Assembly (NCBI GenBank): GCA_026315105.1
Contig: CM048746.1
Coordinates: forward strand, 642,127,398 to 642,191,397
Direction: 5' to 3'
DNA: 64,000 nucleotides
DNA from: Locusta migratoria
Taxonomy: Eukaryota > Arthropoda > Insecta > Orthoptera > Acrididae
The notes beneath the pieces are model-generated. The model was not told the DNA's origin. It saw only the letters and a list, made by a program, of their open reading frames with translations, and searched no databases. This document shows positions 62,853 to 64,000 of the stretch, in pieces. Each line of letters begins with the position of its first letter. Position 1 is the first letter of the stretch. The position numbers and the translations under genes are program-made.

Positions 62853-62902
62853 ATTCACCCATACGCGTTTCGCCTTTTTCACGAGGCATATCAGTCGGTG
62901 AT
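62853..62902 (-). ncRNA. Hammerhead-like motif with strong stem I
   Basis: Minus strand: CTGATAT (62894-62888; G8 and A9 changed), stem II GCCT/AGGC, GAAA (62871-62868), AC-GC-GU stem III, GUA triplet, and stem I CACC/GGTG with one mismatch near the core. Fold kept, core eroded. Confidence 0.45.
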
Positions 62903-63044
62903 CTGAAATATTTACATTTTTCTGTTTACACATATAGGTTAGGATTTTACGTACGGTAAGTACAAAACATTTCATTTCTGATTCAAAACCGTTTCTTGCT
63001 ACAAAATGGTGTACTTATAGCAGTTGATACTCCATATCTCCCTC

Positions 63045-63605
63045 CTTCTGGCAACCAAGTCGAAAAGTTACACTATTTTCCGGAAAACTTCGCATGTAGT
63101 TAGTTTTTAAGTGTTGCCAACTTTGTCGGCTTATTTGTAATTTAACTGTGTCATTGAAAGTGTGTTGAATGTATCTTTGTGTGTGTGTTTTATTTATGTA
63201 GAAAACAAAAGCTAACAATTAGTTGCTACTAAATGACCAAATAAACTTGACGAATCAGTCACTGTTTCACTGATTGACCATATGATAGACACAAATCCCT
63301 ACACATGATCACAAACCTACAATTCCCCCTCCCCCCCGCCACAAACATACACACAGATACACATATAAGATATGTATACATAAATAAGTAAATACCGGTA
63401 AAAAAGGGAGGATGAACAAATAAAACACACAATCACACACACACACAAAGATACCTTCAAGACACTTTCAATGACATAGTTAAATTACAAATAAGCCGAG
63501 AAAGTTGGCAACACTCACAAAATAAACTACAGTGGACACTGTTATGGAAGTAGATGACAGTGCAACTATGAAAATGCGAAGTTTTTCGGAAAATAGTGAA
63601 ACTTT
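63045..63605. repeat. Inverted repeat, arms of about 160-180 bp
   Basis: 63045-63200 and 63418-63605 are reverse complements (AACTTTGTCGGCTTATTTGT against ACAAATAAGCCGAGAAAGTT and long stretches around), separated by about 215 bp with a C-run at 63326-63335 and CA-rich sequence. Non-coding. Confidence 0.75.
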
Positions 63606-63699
63606 TTTTTTTTGTATTACTACCGTATTTTTTGTCCGAAAAATTTGAAAAAGAGAGGTTTTCGTCTCTGGCGGCCCACAATGATGTTCGTAAAATTTG

Positions 63700-63808
63700 T
63701 TACTGATCGGTTGAACTGTTCGTGTTAAAAACGGGGAACACGTTACGGACAGACAGACATCCCAAAATCGCCGTTATTTTAGCAAATATCTCTGAAACGA
63801 TAAGAGAT

Positions 63809-63853
<45 letters not shown>

Positions 63854-63960
63854 ATAAGGGAGCAACGTTGTAGAGAGTTTTCTCCTCTACTAATTCGGTT
63901 ATTTAATTAATTATTATTAATTTTTTTGTCAGATGAATCGTTAAGTCGGTATTTTCATTT
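63700..63960 (-). repeat. Inverted copy of the repeat at 55700-56240
   Basis: TCCCAAAATCGCCGTTATTT and GTAGAGAGTTTTCTCCTCTA match 55850-55775 in reverse. An A-run (63813-63852) lies inside. Confidence 0.7.
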
Positions 63961-64000
63961 AAGTAGTTTGTAAGCCTAGGGACTGATAATCGAAGCAGTT
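63961..64000 (+). repeat. Partial SINE tail at window edge
   Basis: AAGTAGTTTGTAAGCCTAGG-GACTGAT matches the tail of SINE families A and B; cut by the window end. Confidence 0.6.

Noticed and set aside
1..64000. CRISPR array, bacterial operon or prophage
   Set aside because: No regularly spaced short repeats with unique spacers; repeats, TSDs and LINE/SINE content are those of an animal genome.

Overview
This window looks like a stretch of a very large, transposon-filled insect genome, most probably an orthopteran (locust or grasshopper, Schistocerca-like). That is an inference from the density and style of the repeats: several tRNA-derived SINE families with perfect 7-14 bp target-site duplications (TSDs), CR1-like, RTE-like and L1/Tx1-like LINEs, Penelope-like elements (PLEs), Tc1/mariner and hAT transposons, and AT-rich filler. 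I found no convincing host protein-coding gene, no intact host tRNA gene, no rRNA and no CRISPR. The only long intact reading frames belong to retrotransposons.

Layout. 0-6.5 kb: LINE fragments, a CpG-rich island, a foldback element carrying a hammerhead-like motif, a solo LTR, a hAT remnant, a Tc1 end and a second CpG island. 6.5-12.2 kb: a mariner-superfamily element with terminal inverted repeats (TIRs) of about 0.5 kb, interrupted by a 5'-truncated CR1-like LINE with an 890-codon open frame and by a Penelope-like fragment that itself holds a SINE. 12.2-20 kb: a degenerate 146-bp satellite, an LTR-like region split by a 1.9-kb hAT element with 8-bp TSDs and a BED-finger relic, head-to-head SINEs, and a 1.46-kb inverted-repeat element with hammerhead-like cores in both arms. 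20-22.4 kb: a 2.1-kb mariner-superfamily element whose transposase has only two in-frame stops. 22.4-26 kb: the most unique-looking DNA, with a TATA-like box and a splice-donor-like site but no gene I can support. 26-33.5 kb: a full-length two-ORF LINE of L1/Tx1 type lying between 907-bp, nearly identical direct repeats, with its A-rich 3' end abutting a tRNA-Thr-like sequence. 33.5-38.2 kb: Tc1, LINE, mariner and hAT relics. 38.2-42.6 kb: a pogo/Tigger-like element that received two solo LTRs, a Penelope-like element with inverted hammerhead-bearing repeats, and three SINEs. 42.6-64 kb: SINEs, a short mariner, a nested foldback element, RTE-like LINE copies on both strands, CpG-rich islands and inverted repeats.

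How the parts relate. LINE machinery (endonuclease plus reverse transcriptase) probably mobilised the SINEs; three SINE families have different tRNA heads but one common 3' tail. The Penelope-like element pairs an RT and a GIY-YIG nuclease with hammerhead ribozymes in its terminal repeats, and about a dozen further hammerhead-like cores (CUGANGA, stem II, GAAAC-NN-GUH) occur through the window, several in inverted pairs. The two most unusual signals are that ribozyme population and the tRNA-anchored LINE with its 907-bp flanking repeats.
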